Source of the DNA: Oreohelix idahoensis
Lineage: Eukaryota > Mollusca > Gastropoda > Stylommatophora > Oreohelicidae
DNA length: 64,000 bases
Reading direction: 5' to 3'
NCBI GenBank assembly: GCA_024509875.1
Contig: JAMPIV010018785.1
Location: forward strand, 792,953-856,952
Both the position numbers and the translations under genes were made by a program. Numbering within the stretch: position 1 is the stretch's first letter; each line of letters opens with the position of its first letter. The notes under the pieces are model-generated. The model searched no databases, was not told the DNA's origin, and worked only from the letters and a program-made list of their open reading frames with translations. Shown here one piece after another: positions 1 through 11,368 of this stretch.

Positions 1-84
1 CTCACGGTGCCTGTGTTGTCCATTAGATATATATTTAGAGATTAAATTGTTGGTTAGACATTGTATAAACTTACCTGATAGACA

Positions 85-2127
85 ATGGCGGACCTGGCCA
101 AGTTTCGATCTGCTGCTGTTCAGACTGCAAAGGAGTTAGGATTAGATGGGCAAGTTATGGTTGCCTATGTCACTACGGAATGTGACAAATTTATTGAACG
201 CGAAGAAAGAAGGTTTGAAGCCGAAAGAAAGTTAGAGCCTGAAAGGGAAATTAAGAAGTTACAATTTGAGGCTGAGGCTGAGACTAAGAGGTTGCAGGCT
301 GAGGCTGAAACTAAGAGGTTGCAGATTGAGGCTGAGGCTAAGAAATTGGAGGCAGAAGAAAGAAAATTAGCTGCAGAAAGAGAAGCAGAAGAAAGAAGAT
401 TGACTGCAGAGAGGGAAGCAGAAAAGGAGGAGAAGAGATTACAAAGGGAACATGAGTTACGACTAAGGGAGTTTGAGTTTCAGGGCCATGCTCCTGAAAA
501 TGGTGCCAGTCCCTTTGCCTCTGATGCCACTGCTAGCCAAGGAGCCTCAACCTCAGCTATGAATTTTCATTTAGATCATTTTGTTGAAAAAGACGATGAT
601 ATAGAGAGCTACCTAAATAGGTATGAACTATTAGCTACCACGTATGGGTTAGAGAGAGAAAGGTGGAGCTTAAAGTTATCTCAAGGACTTCGTGGGGCAG
701 CTTATGAAGTTTTTGCAAAAATGAGCAGAGGTGATCAGGAAAATTATGACATGCTAAAGCAGGCTCTTTTGTTAAGATATGAAAAGAATGCAGAATTCTA
801 TAGGAAAAAATTTAGGAATGCTAAACTACTGTCAGGTGAAACCTATCACCAGTTCTCTGCACGAATAGAGACATACTTGGAGAAATGGACTTCTCTGGGG
901 AAAACCCAAGATCTTAAGGAAATGGTCCTTATAGAGCAATTAAGAGAGTCCATGGCTCCAAACCTGAGAAAGTTTCTCATGGAACAAGGTGCAGAGAGGC
1001 TGGGTGAGTTGCTAAATGTTGCTGAAAGGTATCAAGCAGCTCAAGCAGAGGTAACAGGTAATAAAAAGAAACAAGTGGATAACTTTAGGGCACCACAGAA
1101 CTTTAATAAATTTGATCCTAGGGATCAAAATAAAGGTAAGCACCAGTTTGATAGGCCACGGTATGAAAATAAAAATAAATTCCCACAATTCGATGAAAGG
1201 AAATATGATGAAAGAAAATCTTTCAACCAAGGAAAAAGGTGGTGTAAAAATTGTCAGATGGACAATCATGACACTGACCGTTGCAGAAGGAAACCTGTGT
1301 ATATGGCAACCCTTCAGGTCAGGTCGACCTCAAGACAGGAGGAGGATATTATGTTAGATACCACTCCAGAAGAGATGAGGAAGGCACAGGCTGGGGATAA
1401 AACACTCAAGCCTTGTTTCAGAAAATTGTCAACTTGTCATACAACTCCAGGCAAGGGAGATTTTTACATGAAAAACAAGTTGATGTATAGGAAGACGGGA
1501 GCTAGATCCAAAGGTCAGGGACAGCTGGTACTTCCTAAAAGATATAGGGCAGACTTAATAAGGAGCCTACATGTGAAACCAGATGGGGACCATGAGAAGA
1601 TAGGTACCATCATTCAAAAGGTGGCTCACAATTATTATTGGCCCAAAGCAAGATGGGACATTGAAAATTTTGTAGAAAGGTGTAGCATAGCACATGAGGG
1701 AACACCCACAAGTGGGAACATGGATCAGGACCTGGACACGCCACGGGGCAAAATTAGGCCTGATAATAAAAAGAGAAATAGATTTGATAAAGTGGACCAA
1801 ATGGAATGGGAAGCCCCTTTTCACGGACAAGCTTCACTTAACTGTTTTACAATGGCCACAATGCGGAGAGTGCAAAAGGATGTCTTACCCCAGGATAAGC
1901 CGAAAATCCCTCAATCGGACTTAAACAAACTGGAGGAAGAGGATGTAGAGAGGAAATCTCTCATCAAGAATTTTAAGTGGGGAGACAGCCCCAAGAGAAA
2001 AATTGGTAGCGGTCGTTTTGTGCATGATAATTCTGGGAGGAAAAATCATCACTATAGAGCTTCGAGTGGAAGAGACCATACCGGTGCATGGACAAATAGG
2101 TCCACGAAATTAAAGGTCCATATGTAG
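85..2127 (+). pseudogene. Element A gag fused in frame to integrase N-terminal remnant
   Basis: 680 codons from ATG at 85. Residues about 45-130 form a charged coiled coil built on an EAETKRLQ-type heptad repeat. Residues about 150-330 resemble a retrotransposon capsid. A zinc knuckle C-x2-C-x4-H-x4-C lies near residues 386-400 (nt about 1242). After residue about 425 the sequence is pol-like: TPEEMRKAQ, then an integrase HHCC-type module near residues 490-540 whose last Cys pair reads CSIA, so the second Cys is lost. The remainder is unlike known domains. No aspartic protease motif separates gag from integrase, so this in-frame join is probably an internal deletion. The capsid assignment rests on position and composition, the knuckle on sequence. 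Confidence 0.75.
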
Positions 2128-2129
2128 CT

Positions 2130-3161
2130 TTGTTAAGAACGTGGACTGATGAAAAGGCAGAGGAAAACATTACATCTTCATACCAATATGTGAATGAGCT
2201 GACCACTCGTTTAAAAACTGGCTGGAAACTTGCCAATGAAAATTTGAAACAAGCCAGGAAGAAACATGCTGCCTATATTAACAGGAAGGCGAAAGACAGA
2301 AATTTGGCTGTGGGAGAGAAAGTACTGCTTCTTTTGCCCGGGAGTCAGAATAAGTTACAAATTGGATGGCAGGGTCCATATACAGTTTTAGAGAAGGTAT
2401 CTAGAACAAATTATAAGATAGATAAGAAGGGGAAAGAAAAAATCTATCATGTGAATCTCCTGAAGAAATATTTGGAAAGAGAACATCAGGAGGAGACACA
2501 CTTGTTGACCTTGTCCATCGCCATGGAGATGAAAAAGGAACCACTTTCATCATTTGAATATCCATTACACCCCTGTGAGACAGCAGCACAGGTGAAAATC
2601 AGTACACATTTAACGAAAACTCAGAAAGAGAGAGTGCAACAGGTTCTAAATAATCATGCAGAGGTGTTAACAGACCGACCAGGGCATACAAACCTATTGG
2701 AATATGATATGAAACTGATAGACCCCACACCTGTCTGTATGAAACCATATTCGATTCCGTTTGCTAAGGAGAAAGCTTTGAAGGAAGAGATAGACTATCT
2801 GTTGAAGGAAGGAATTATTTCGCACAGTGAATCTTCGTATAGTTCCGGTGTTGTACTCTTAAGGAAGCCCTCTGGAGAACATAGACTCTGTATAGATTAC
2901 AGGAGACTGAATGCTATTACAGAAGGACAGGTGGGTCCATTGCCGGATACAAATCAGCTGTTTGCCAAACTAAATAAAGCTAAATATTTCTCCAAAGTGG
3001 ATCTGAGTAAAGGATATTATCAGATTCCAGTAAAGCCTGAGGTTAGACCATACCTAGCTTTTAGTACCTCAGAAGGACACTATGAGTTTAATAGATTGCC
3101 ATTTGGATTGAAGAATGCACCTAGTGTCTTCTCTAGTATGATGAGAAATTGTTGGATGTAA
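2130..3161 (+). pseudogene. Element A integrase C-terminus and partial reverse transcriptase
   Basis: A frame open from just after the gag stop, with no ATG at its start (first possible initiator is TTG), so it is a fragment or would need recoding. Residues about 40-115 match the SH3-like integrase C-terminal region (AVGEKVLLLLPG, IGWQGPYTVLEKV, YHVNLLKKYL). RT fingers and palm follow from about residue 180 (RPGHTNLLEYDMKLID, SSYSSGVVLLRKPSGEHRLC, FSKVDLSKGYYQIPV, LPFGLKNAP). It stops before the YxDD catalytic box; no RNase H follows. Integrase before RT marks the Gmr1-type order known from some animal gypsy-like elements. Clearly retrotransposon pol; defective. Confidence 0.85.
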
Positions 3162-3606
3162 ACATTTCGGAGGAACGTAATGAATCCCTGAGTTGCCTCT
3201 TTGATTGAGGATATTCCGAATGTTTCATACAGGATAATAAGAAGATTATGGGATCCACTACGAAAACTCTGCTATCACCAGGTATATGTTATCTCCTCAT
3301 AACGTACATTTTGAGGGAAATATAATGTTCTCTGGACATGTCATTGCGCAGACTCAGAGAAGAGAAATGGTGAATACGGGTTGCGAAGCAGCATTAAGAC
3401 AAGCACTCACACTTGCGGCTGTTAAGTAACATAACCGAAATATATTATTGGTTGTAGAAGTCTGAGGCAGATTTCATGAGTAGTGCCTACTCTGAATGGA
3501 CCCAACTACATAAAACCAGGATAGCACCACAGCAGAGTAAAGTCAAGTTGACTTACATTTATCTATGTGTATATAGAATAAAGGACTGACATATAATGTC
3601 TGTTTT
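3162..3606 (+). other. Element A 3' untranslated/degraded region
   Basis: Between the truncated RT and the polypurine tract. No ORF of note and no recognisable RNase H. It takes the place of the missing RT C-terminus and RNase H, so it probably includes a deletion junction near 3160. Confidence 0.5.
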
Positions 3607-3617
3607 AAGAGGGGAGA
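3607..3617 (+). promoter_or_regulatory. Element A polypurine tract
   Basis: AAGAGGGGAGA directly precedes the TG of the 3' LTR, the standard plus-strand primer position for LTR retrotransposons. This fixes the LTR start at 3618. Confidence 0.8.
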
Positions 3618-6026
3618 TGTCGTGGAATATTCTAATCCACATATATAAATTATCAAGTAAATATAAAGCCTAACAAATAAATCTAATAAAGAAAAGAGCA
3701 ATGGTAAAATAACAGTGCTGTCACAAGGAATGTACTCGAAATCCCCTTTGTTTTATGCTTCGTCTGCAAATTGTAACGCTTTCACGTTGATAGTAAAAGC
3801 CTACTATATTATTACCCGCTTTCTTCAATGAAACGTGTGCTGTATTTCTTGGAAAAACATTGAGATACCAAGCTGATCAATGACCTAATTTAAATATTTC
3901 ATTCATTCCATTTTATACACGGCGTAACTAAAGACAGATGGACTAAAGGATAGAGAGAAGGGAGAGGCATAAAGCCGAACACGTGCAACACAAAACACGC
4001 GTCGCGCGATACACAATTACTACTATCACGCGTGTAAGGCCACATGCACTAACTTTTTCAGACGGACAGTGATAAATTCACTACCCTTCCCAGAGTTAGG
4101 TTTTAAAAAACCTGGGAAACGCTTATTAGAAAAGATAACATTATATGGGTTTACGTTTGAAAACATTACAGTACCCAGACAGCACATCTTCGAAACAGGA
4201 GGTAGAAGAAATTGCATATTTTGAACGCAGCCACTTAGCTCTATTAAATATATATATTTGGGTTCCTTAGGGTTTGCTGACAAAGAATATGTACAACGTT
4301 ATGCAAATAGTCTAGGAATTAACAAGTTATAGCCAAAATAAAATGATGGTGCTGTCAGACAACACCCAAAATCAGAATCGCTCAGTGGTAGATTTTTTTA
4401 TCCACCATTGTACGGGAAATGGGCCACAAGTTACATTTGAACTGATTGGCTGGAATGATATGTAAGGCTACAACGATTGGTCGGACTATAAATACTAACT
4501 TTGGTTGTTAGGGGAGACGTAGGATGGTAAAATTTTTTCAAACACTTGTCGAAACGTGGCTCCATTGGCCAGACTCGCTGATATACTCACTTAGGAGCGT
4601 TAGTTCGAGACCACTAGTCAAATAAGCTTGATAAAGCAACAGTGCGTTGAAGCCAGCTCATATTTTTGCTAAATAAAAGCCTGGAACATAAGCAGATGGG
4701 AATTTGTGCCAGTATTTGTGCCAGAATTCATTGCTAATCAACGTATCTGTGTTTGTTTCCATGAATTGTGGTAAGCTTGAAACATTCAGTATCTTTTAAT
4801 GAAAATTGAATGTGAATTGTTAATTTATGCCTGTATATATGTGTAGTTCAGTAGCAAACATGATGTAAAGCCTATAATGCTCCAGCCTGAACAGAAGGTG
4901 TCGGAGGAAAGTAAAACTGCATGGATGGCCAAACAGTACACTGACACCTAGATTATTGATTAGACAGAAATAATGCTGGAAGTGCAGAGGCGTAGTAACC
5001 ATTAAGGAGGTAAATACTGGTATAAAGTATTTCAGATGAAGCTGACAGTTGGCCTAACGTTCTGAACTCAATGTTTGTGATGTATTGTGCTCAGTGTAAA
5101 AAGAGAGTATAAATTAGTTATGAAGTAGAAGGTACATCCTTCTTGTTTTCAGGGACCGTGGTCTTGATGGTATTGAGCAGCACCTGGTCAGAGCTTTGCT
5201 GAATCCAGAGTCGGACAGCATACTCCTTGGTCCATTTAGCTATCAGTGAGGTGTCTCCAGAGCCCAGGGGAGAAATCGAGCAGAGGAGTCTTTTCCTGCC
5301 GCCCTCACACAAGATAAGCTGATGTGGCCAGCTGAGCTCAAAATTATGTACCCCAGCTTAAAATGACCTTGTAAAAATAACATTAAGAGGGGAATTAAAT
5401 TGTTTTAATATCAGGAACTGAGAACATCTCCAATACTAGTCCCCATAAAGACAAACTATTGAAGTCATGATGACAAATACCAACAGAGCTTGAACAAAAC
5501 AAAACCAGTATTACCTCATATTACTACTACACAACTGACACACATAGGATACTTTTAATAATATATGTCATTACCATATTCATATTGATAAATTCTGTAC
5601 ATATAACTTGTAAGTAAAATTGATTGTGATTCCTGGTTCCCTTTGTATTTGAATCAGGACACATATTCATTCATAACAGCAATGAATACATATTGTTATT
5701 TGAAAAGTTATCAGTGACTCCTTTAAGATATCCTTTAGAGTGTTATATGTATGTGAGTGTCACAGTGTTGTCAAGTGTGGTGGAATAAATTAAATTGTTT
5801 ATCTGTCTGTTGTTGTTATGACTTACACTTCATCATACACATACCCTAGACATACAACGTAGTCATCACACTATTCCAGAATAATTCTGACTGAGGTATA
5901 CATATGTGGCAGCAAGCAAGGTTATATATAATACACTACTCTTATTAGATATATATACCTTCACAGCTGATCTCAGTCAGTACACTAAGTCCCCTATAAA
6001 TATTTATAACATCTCACTTCACCACA
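3618..6026 (+). repeat. Element A 3' LTR, about 2.4 kb
   Basis: Starts TGTCGTGGAATATTC and ends TTCACCACA. The whole unit is matched in reverse orientation by 37664-40094, which has its own 5-bp target duplication; the two copies define the LTR ends independently. A TATAAATATTTATA tract lies about 20 bp from the right end. 2.4 kb is long for a gypsy-like LTR. An antisense ORF lies inside (about 5120-5370). Immediately right is AGTAT, the likely target duplication in element B. Confidence 0.85.
5118..5370 (-). CDS. Antisense ORF inside element A LTR, unknown protein
   Basis: Reads antisense to the retrotransposon. From ATG at 5312 it encodes 64 residues; the frame is open upstream to about 5370 and stops at 5118. 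It contains RKRLLCS, SGDTSLIAKWTKEYAV and LWIQQSSDQVLLN, and ends in a Lys-rich tail. The solo LTR copy at 38220-38507 encodes the same segment with an N-terminal extension and conserved RKRLLCSI, SGDTSLV and EYAVSLWIQQ. I do not recognise the family. Either a protein carried by the LTR or a captured host exon is possible. No initiator is shared by the two copies, which argues against a functional protein as it stands. Confidence 0.4.
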
Positions 6027-6404
6027 AGTATGATCAGTTAGTATAATGTCATGCTCAATGACATTTGTGTGTCCAGGAATGTCGGTAAGGACATCCTGAA
6101 ATGCTTGTAGCATAGACGATACTTGTCGCTGTTCCTCAAAAGACAAATTAGAAGAAACAGTAACGTTTCTCCATGATTCCGTAGAAGTAAGTGGAATCAC
6201 AGGAAGAGGTAGATTAACATCCGAAAAAGTAGTTTCCTCATCCTGTATAACTGACAGGGATGAGATATGACCATGTTGGACTGGAGAATCGTCCATCGCC
6301 TGGAAAATAGGCTGTAAATAGTCTGGTCGCTCATGATATTCCGTAAGCATATTTATAATGGAAGGTTTTATGCCTCCCATCAATATCGACAATATAGTCG
6401 ACAT
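6027..6404 (-). pseudogene. Element B integrase-RT linker, truncated
   Basis: Encodes the linker seen in elements C and D (HISSLSVIQDEETTFSDV, then DVLTDIPGHTNVIEHDIILT), which leads into RT. Similarity ends at TDH, exactly where the element A LTR begins at 6026. The frame differs from the upstream integrase C-terminal segment, so a frameshift lies near 6370-6400. Confidence 0.8.
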
Positions 6405-6645
6405 CGGAAATCTTCGAGACTATTGTATATGGACCTTTCCATGTAATAAGAAGTCTGTTTCCCCTAGAAGGAAGTAAAACAAACGCTTTGTCTCCAGGAC
6501 AAAGTTGACGTAGACGTCTCTTCTTATTAGCAAATTGTCTTGCCTTTTCCTTAGCAAATTTGGATGATGAAGTTGCTAGCTTGCATGCTTCAATAATTTT
6601 TTTTTCTGAGAGCAATGACATACTCATATGAAGATTGTGTGTCAT
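6331..6645 (-). pseudogene. Element B integrase C-terminal domain
   Basis: Contains AKEKARQFANKKRRLRQLCP, then GDKAFVLLPSRGNRLLI and WKGPYTIVSKISDVDYIVDI, the SH3-like integrase tail shared with elements C and D. It is out of frame with the catalytic core segment to its right, and the A/T-rich run near 6600 is the likely slip point. Confidence 0.8.
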
Positions 6646-6793
6646 TGTCGATATTATCAGCAGTTATAAGATCATGCAGCAAAGACATAAGACCGCGCGG
6701 TCGCGCGCCAAAGACAAGTTCAAAAGGAGAAAATCCTGTATGTTCGTTGGGGACCTCCCTATAGGCAAAGAGAGATGCGGGTAGGACCCTGTC

Positions 6794-7987
6794 CTAATCC
6801 ATAGGATGATCCTCAGTTATCTTCCCCAGTAAGTTCTTGAGTGTTCTATTAAGACGCTCAACTAACCCATTAGACATTGGGTGATAAATACTACTCAAAG
6901 ATCTTTTAATGTGCAGAGTAGACATTACCTGCGACATTGTCTCTGATATCAATTGTGTGCCATGGTCTGACAATATTTCCCCAGGAAAACCTAAACGAGA
7001 AAATATAAGCCAAAGAGCGTCTGCGATATCAGCAGTGGAAATGCTCTTAAGAGGATCAGCCTCTGGCCAACGCGTGCACATATCAACGCACGTGAGGATA
7101 AATTGATGTCCCCTGACCGATTTAGTCTTGAAAGGGCCAATGATGTCTATGGCCATTTTCTGAAACGGCCGAATAGGAATGTCTGCAGCCTGAATAGGCG
7201 CAGCATGCCGTGGACCTCTAGATTTTACCTCTTGACATGTTTTGCAAGACCGGCAATAAATTCGTATGTCTTTATTGACAAATGACCAAAAGAAAGATCC
7301 CAGAACTCTCTACTTAGTTCGGGAAAAACCCATGTGTCCAGCACACTGGGAATCGTGTGCATGTTGAAGAATTAAGGCTCTCATACTTTTGGGCACGAGA
7401 ATTTGAGAATGCATAGTCGCGTTTGAGTGTTGTACCATACGCTCAAGTATACCATTCTTCATAGTGATATATGATTTGCGATTTGTATTCTGATTCGGAT
7501 CACCGTTTTTAGCGAGAAGAAAGAATTTCTTTAAAGATGGGTCTTTTTCTTGTAGTTTCACAAACGAGTCATGCGAAATCTCCAAGTGATCATCTTGGCT
7601 ATCTACTTCATTAACTTCAGTAGATGAAGTTTGAGGAATAAGAGCTTGTGCTCTTGTTACCACTGCATTGGCTGTTTGCATATTCCGTTCTTCCCAGGCA
7701 GTAATTTGCTGCGGGGTGCATTCCTTAACCCCGTGAATACGACCAATTATAAGATCCGCAATAGGATTAGGTAGAAGACACGCGTGAACATCTCCCGTAA
7801 AGAAAGGAGTAGCAATGTGAATAATAGCAGTCGAGTAATTTTCTACTGTGCCACCAAATGTTACACATTTAACTGTCTTTCCCGTGGCACAGCGAGGATC
7901 TATAAGCGATTGCTTAACCCCAATAGTAGTGCACCCAGAATCAAATAGCACTGAGACTTGGTTACTGTCCATGAGACTTTTATGCAA
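6794..7987 (-). pseudogene. Element B protease and integrase core
   Basis: One frame broken by TAG at 7310 and another TAG just left of 6794. Order: retropepsin active site VLFDSGCTTIG near the N-terminus; a linker; an integrase zinc module (HAHDSQCAGHMGF ... CRSCKTCQ); and the integrase core with MAIDIIGPF, ILSDHGTQL and GLVERLNRT supplying the D, D and E. Only the two in-frame stops break this stretch; gag lies in another frame across a shift near 8000-8060. Homology to elements C and D is strong along its length. Confidence 0.85.
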
Positions 7988-8061
7988 GATAAGCGATCCT
8001 CTCCCGTCATGCGCAATTGCAGCAGGGAGAGCGGGAAGAGGGTGACCACAACTTAAAGTAG

Positions 8062-9675
8062 TTACAGTGGTCGGTTAAAAAAATGTTGTGCATTGGGGCA
8101 TTGAAATGCTCTTCCAAAATCAAAAGCAGCACAAGTGACAGCATTGGAATTTTTATTATCGTTCACTTGATTATTGGCACCATGAGACTCTTGTTGTACA
8201 GAGCTTCCCTGGTGATGTGATCTCTTTTTCTTGTATTGAGATCTACCACGATTATTATTCCCTCTGATATTATCATAATTTGATCTACCTTGACCACCGC
8301 TCTGGTTCGAATCCCGGTTTCCATAATCACTATTGTCATTTGCCCATTGATTATAGTGTTTACCTGTTTGGTTTCGATGTCCCCGCGAAGGATAGCCTTG
8401 ATAGTATCTAAAGTGACTACCTCTCCGCAAGTTTCCATAACTATTGGACCCAAAATAACGAGGACTATCAGATCTCCTCCAGTTCTTTGAAGAAGACCCA
8501 TTATGTGATGGGTTACCCTGATTCTGATCATAATTACGATTGCTCTTCTTATTGAGGTTGTGTTGAGCACCTTGGAATTTATGCATACAGTTAGGGCCAT
8601 ATGGTGCTGCAGAAGCAACTGGCAATTCTTCTTTCACCTTAGCATTGCTAACAGTAACATGGGGATGTGTAGTGACGTACTGGCAACAATATTCTTCCAT
8701 GTCTTTTATATCCTTAGGTTTACGCTCATGAATAAAAGCAAGGAAAGACTCATTGACAGGTGACATAACTTTATCTCGAAGTAATAAGTCCATAAGGGCT
8801 TCATATGTTTTTTCTGTCTTAGACAGCTCAATCGAACGTGAGAATGTAAGACGTATCTTCGTAATAAAGTCAGAGAACTCTACTCCAGTTTCTGGAAGCA
8901 TTGTCTTAAAACGAAGACGATAATCTTCTTCTTTTAGTTGATATCTTTTAAGTAATGCTGCCCTGACAATATCATTGTTAGTTCTGTCAGTTTCTTCTAT
9001 TGACATTACAGTACTTAATGGTTCACCTGAAAGTAATTCCATCAGTTGTCCGACATATTTTTCCTCATCTTCCTTATGTGTTACGCATGTAAACTGAAAT
9101 CTATCCAGGTAGAATGTTATGTCGTCCTTTAAAGGATTGAAATGAGGTAATTTGACTTTATAAGAACTCTCCTTTGTCGTTCCCGAAGTTGCTTGAGGAA
9201 CATTCATATTCATCACCTTTAATTTCTCTATCTCCAAAGCTAAAAGTTTTGCCTCATGTTCCATTTTTTCTTTCCTTTCCTCGGCAGCAGCTTGAAGTTT
9301 CCTCTCTTCCATCTGGAATTTCCTTTCATCTGCCTGCATTTGCAATCTAAAATTCTCAGCGTCAATCTTCTTTTGTTCTGCTTCTCTGTCTAATCTTTTA
9401 TTTTCAGCTTCAGCAGCAGCTTGAAGTTTTCTCTCCTCAGCAGCAGCTTGAAGTTTTCTCTCTTCAGCAGTAGCAGCAGCTTGAAGTTTTCTCTCTTCAG
9501 CTTCTCTTTGTTGCTGTATTCTTCTATCTTCAGCTTCTCTGTCCAACTGCATTTGCATTCTTTTCTCTTCAGCCTTCTGTGCCTTGGCATACTGAGTAAG
9601 TGCAAACTCTTCCAATTTCTCACCAGTTTTGCCAAGGGCTTTCCCTTGCTCGATGAAGAAATCCAATGTAGACAT
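8062..9675 (-). pseudogene. Element B gag
   Basis: 537 codons from ATG at 9675. N-terminal residues 1-45 (MSTLDFFIEQGKALGKTGEK) are shared with elements C and D. Residues about 45-165 are a long Glu/Lys/Gln coiled coil with repeated EERKLQAAA units. A capsid-like helical region covers about 170-340 (FNPLKDDITFYLDRF). The C-terminal third is rich in Asn, Gly, Arg and Ser with RGG-like repeats and probably binds RNA; no canonical CCHC knuckle is visible. In element C the same frame continues through a Cys/His motif into protease; here it shifts and stops at 8062, so the gag-pol fusion is broken. Confidence 0.8.
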
Positions 9676-9942
9676 TATGTCTATTAATGTGAGATCAGAC
9701 CTGAAAAATTAAACAAATTATCTTATCCCAACCTCAATGGGAGACAAGTCTGTAATACTAGACTTGTATACTCACTTCACTTTATCCTATCCCAATCTCT
9801 GTGGGAGACAAGTCTTTGTCAAAGACTTTGTATAATCACCTTGTTTCTCTATAATAATATGATCATAAATAACCTCTATCTGAAAAGTGCATTATATTAA
9901 CAATAATAGTTCATGACCAAGTATATATATATAGACTGTGTA

Positions 9943-10349
9943 CAGTAGACATTCAAAAATCCGGCAACCTCCGGACCTGAGGAGTGCCGGATTTTTAAAA
10001 ATGCCGGATTTTTTATGGTTATATATTCTGTATATATTTAACAGAAAATGACTACCTGTACACTTTATCTGCGATCGACAATGCACGATGTTTACGTTTT
10101 ACACCACTTCTTTTATTTGCTGAATCCATAATGGGGCTAAACAACAGCAAATAAATGATAAAATGAGAAGGAATGAGCAGGAATGCCTGTTAACACGTGC
10201 AAGCAAGACCCAACAGCTGCATCAAAACATAAACTGCTCCAGAAAACAGTGGCGCGCCAACGCGGTAAATTTAAAAATGCGCTCCGAAATCCATGCCGGA
10301 AATCTGAAGGAACCGGATTATCGATGACCGGATTTTTGAATGTCAACTG
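9943..10349 (-). mobile_element. Tigger/pogo-like MITE (407 bp)
   Basis: Terminal inverted repeats of about 22 bp: the left end starts CAGTAGACATTCAAAAATCC and the right end, reverse-complemented, starts CAGTTGACATTCAAAAATCC. A TA dinucleotide flanks each side (9941-9942 and 10350-10351), the Tc1/mariner/pogo target duplication. The CAGTTGAC start is typical of Tigger/pogo elements. It sits in the element B leader and is absent from the C and D leaders, so it inserted after B. Confidence 0.8.
10052..10129 (-). pseudogene. Remnant start of pogo/Tigger transposase
   Basis: A 25-codon ORF starting MDSANKRSGVKRKHRALSIA and ending at TAG. The KRKHRALSIADKV segment resembles the first helix of the CENP-B/pogo helix-turn-helix. 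It lies inside the MITE, about 220 bp from the right TIR, consistent with internal deletion of an autonomous Tigger. Too short to function. Confidence 0.55.
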
Positions 10350-11354
10350 TATAACAAACAAGTATGCGATAACAATACAAAGACAAGAATATAGAACAAC
10401 CGAAAACGTTCGCAGAAGTCAAATGAAAAATAAAGCTTAACTAAATCTAATGTTGTAAAAAATTACAATGATAACTGCGAAGAATCAAAACAAATGACAA
10501 TACTGTTATAAAGAAAAAGATGTATAGAAATAAACGAAAGGAAGGAAGAGAGTAGACAATTACAAACAAAACAAATCAAAAATCAAGGAATGGAAAAAAA
10601 TAACGAAAACGACACTAACACATCTCGTCACAGCTAAGAAAAATTAATGGAAAGTAGCAACACACGTCGCTCGCAATTTCCGCTGTGGGAAATATGCACA
10701 GTCCCTACAGAAAACGCTCTCAGTAGAACCTCTGTCACGTGGTATATTCTAAAGGAGTCACCTTCCCAACCAGTCCGCGAAACTACACACTAACACAATA
10801 TGTAAACAAAGAACATGTAACAAAAAATGCATGTAATTATGTAAATACACAATAAAGAATGTATGTAGAGGAAGGCTCAGTTGAACCTAAATAAAGGTAC
10901 AATTTACCAAACAAACGGGCCACTTATCTTAAGCACAATCCTCAAACACCCGCAAAGATGCAGTATAATGCGGTACAACTATAAATAACAATGGAAGACG
11001 ATCCACCGTTGAAGGTCACCGTAACTTGACAACAGGTAGGGGTCTCCAAAGTGTAGGTACCAAATCATACTCGACACCAGTTGAAACCGGAAGATCCAAC
11101 GTCGATATGTTGTTAGCATGCATGATGTAAACAACAATTTGACCTCCTGAGCTTGGACGTAAATAACGTAACTTGAACGCACCAATCTATGTCCACTGAC
11201 GACTGTCAAAAAGTAGAAAGATATCTATCTCCGTCGTACAACGTAAATAAAGTTCCTAAGCAGCTGTGGTCCATGAAGCAGTATAAAGTGTTGACCTGCT
11301 TAGCACTGTTCGCTGCGTAGCTGACTCCACAATGTGATGTAGAAACCCACAAAT

Positions 11355-11366
11355 CTTGGCCCACCA
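11355..11366 (-). promoter_or_regulatory. Element B primer-binding site
   Basis: On the element strand the LTR end is followed by a 2-nt spacer (TC) and TGGTGGGCCAAG, complementary to a tRNA 3' end of type ...GGCCCACCA. Same position and spacer length as in elements C and D. Confidence 0.7.
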
Positions 11367-11368
11367 GA

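Larger units (their letters stand above)
1..6026 (+). mobile_element. Element A: Ty3/gypsy (Gmr1-like) LTR retrotransposon, 5' LTR outside window
   Basis: Seen: a gag-like ORF with coiled coil and CCHC knuckle, an integrase zinc-binding segment, an integrase C-terminal segment, a partial RT, a purine tract (3607-3617) and a TG...CA terminal repeat (3618-6026). That terminal repeat matches a solo LTR at 37664-40094. Bases 1-84 are untranslated leader; the 5' LTR must lie left of base 1. The right edge abuts AGTAT (6027-6031) inside element B, so A is nested in B. Integrase pieces precede RT, the reverse of ordinary gypsy order. No protease motif, integrase catalytic core, RT catalytic YxDD or RNase H is visible, so this copy is internally deleted and not autonomous. 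Confidence 0.85.
9676..11354 (-). other. Element B leader region
   Basis: Untranslated region between PBS and gag, homologous in patches to the leaders of elements C and D (for example near 10380-10560 and 56740-56900). It is interrupted by the MITE at 9943-10349. Two hairpins lie near the gag start: an 8-bp stem ACAAGTCT/AGACTTGT near 9746-9769, and AAGTCTTTG/CAAAGACTT near 9810-9830. Confidence 0.6.

Noticed and set aside
85..9675. Infectious endogenous retrovirus
   Set aside because: No envelope-like ORF with signal peptide and transmembrane segment is visible in any of the four LTR elements; they are treated as retrotransposons.
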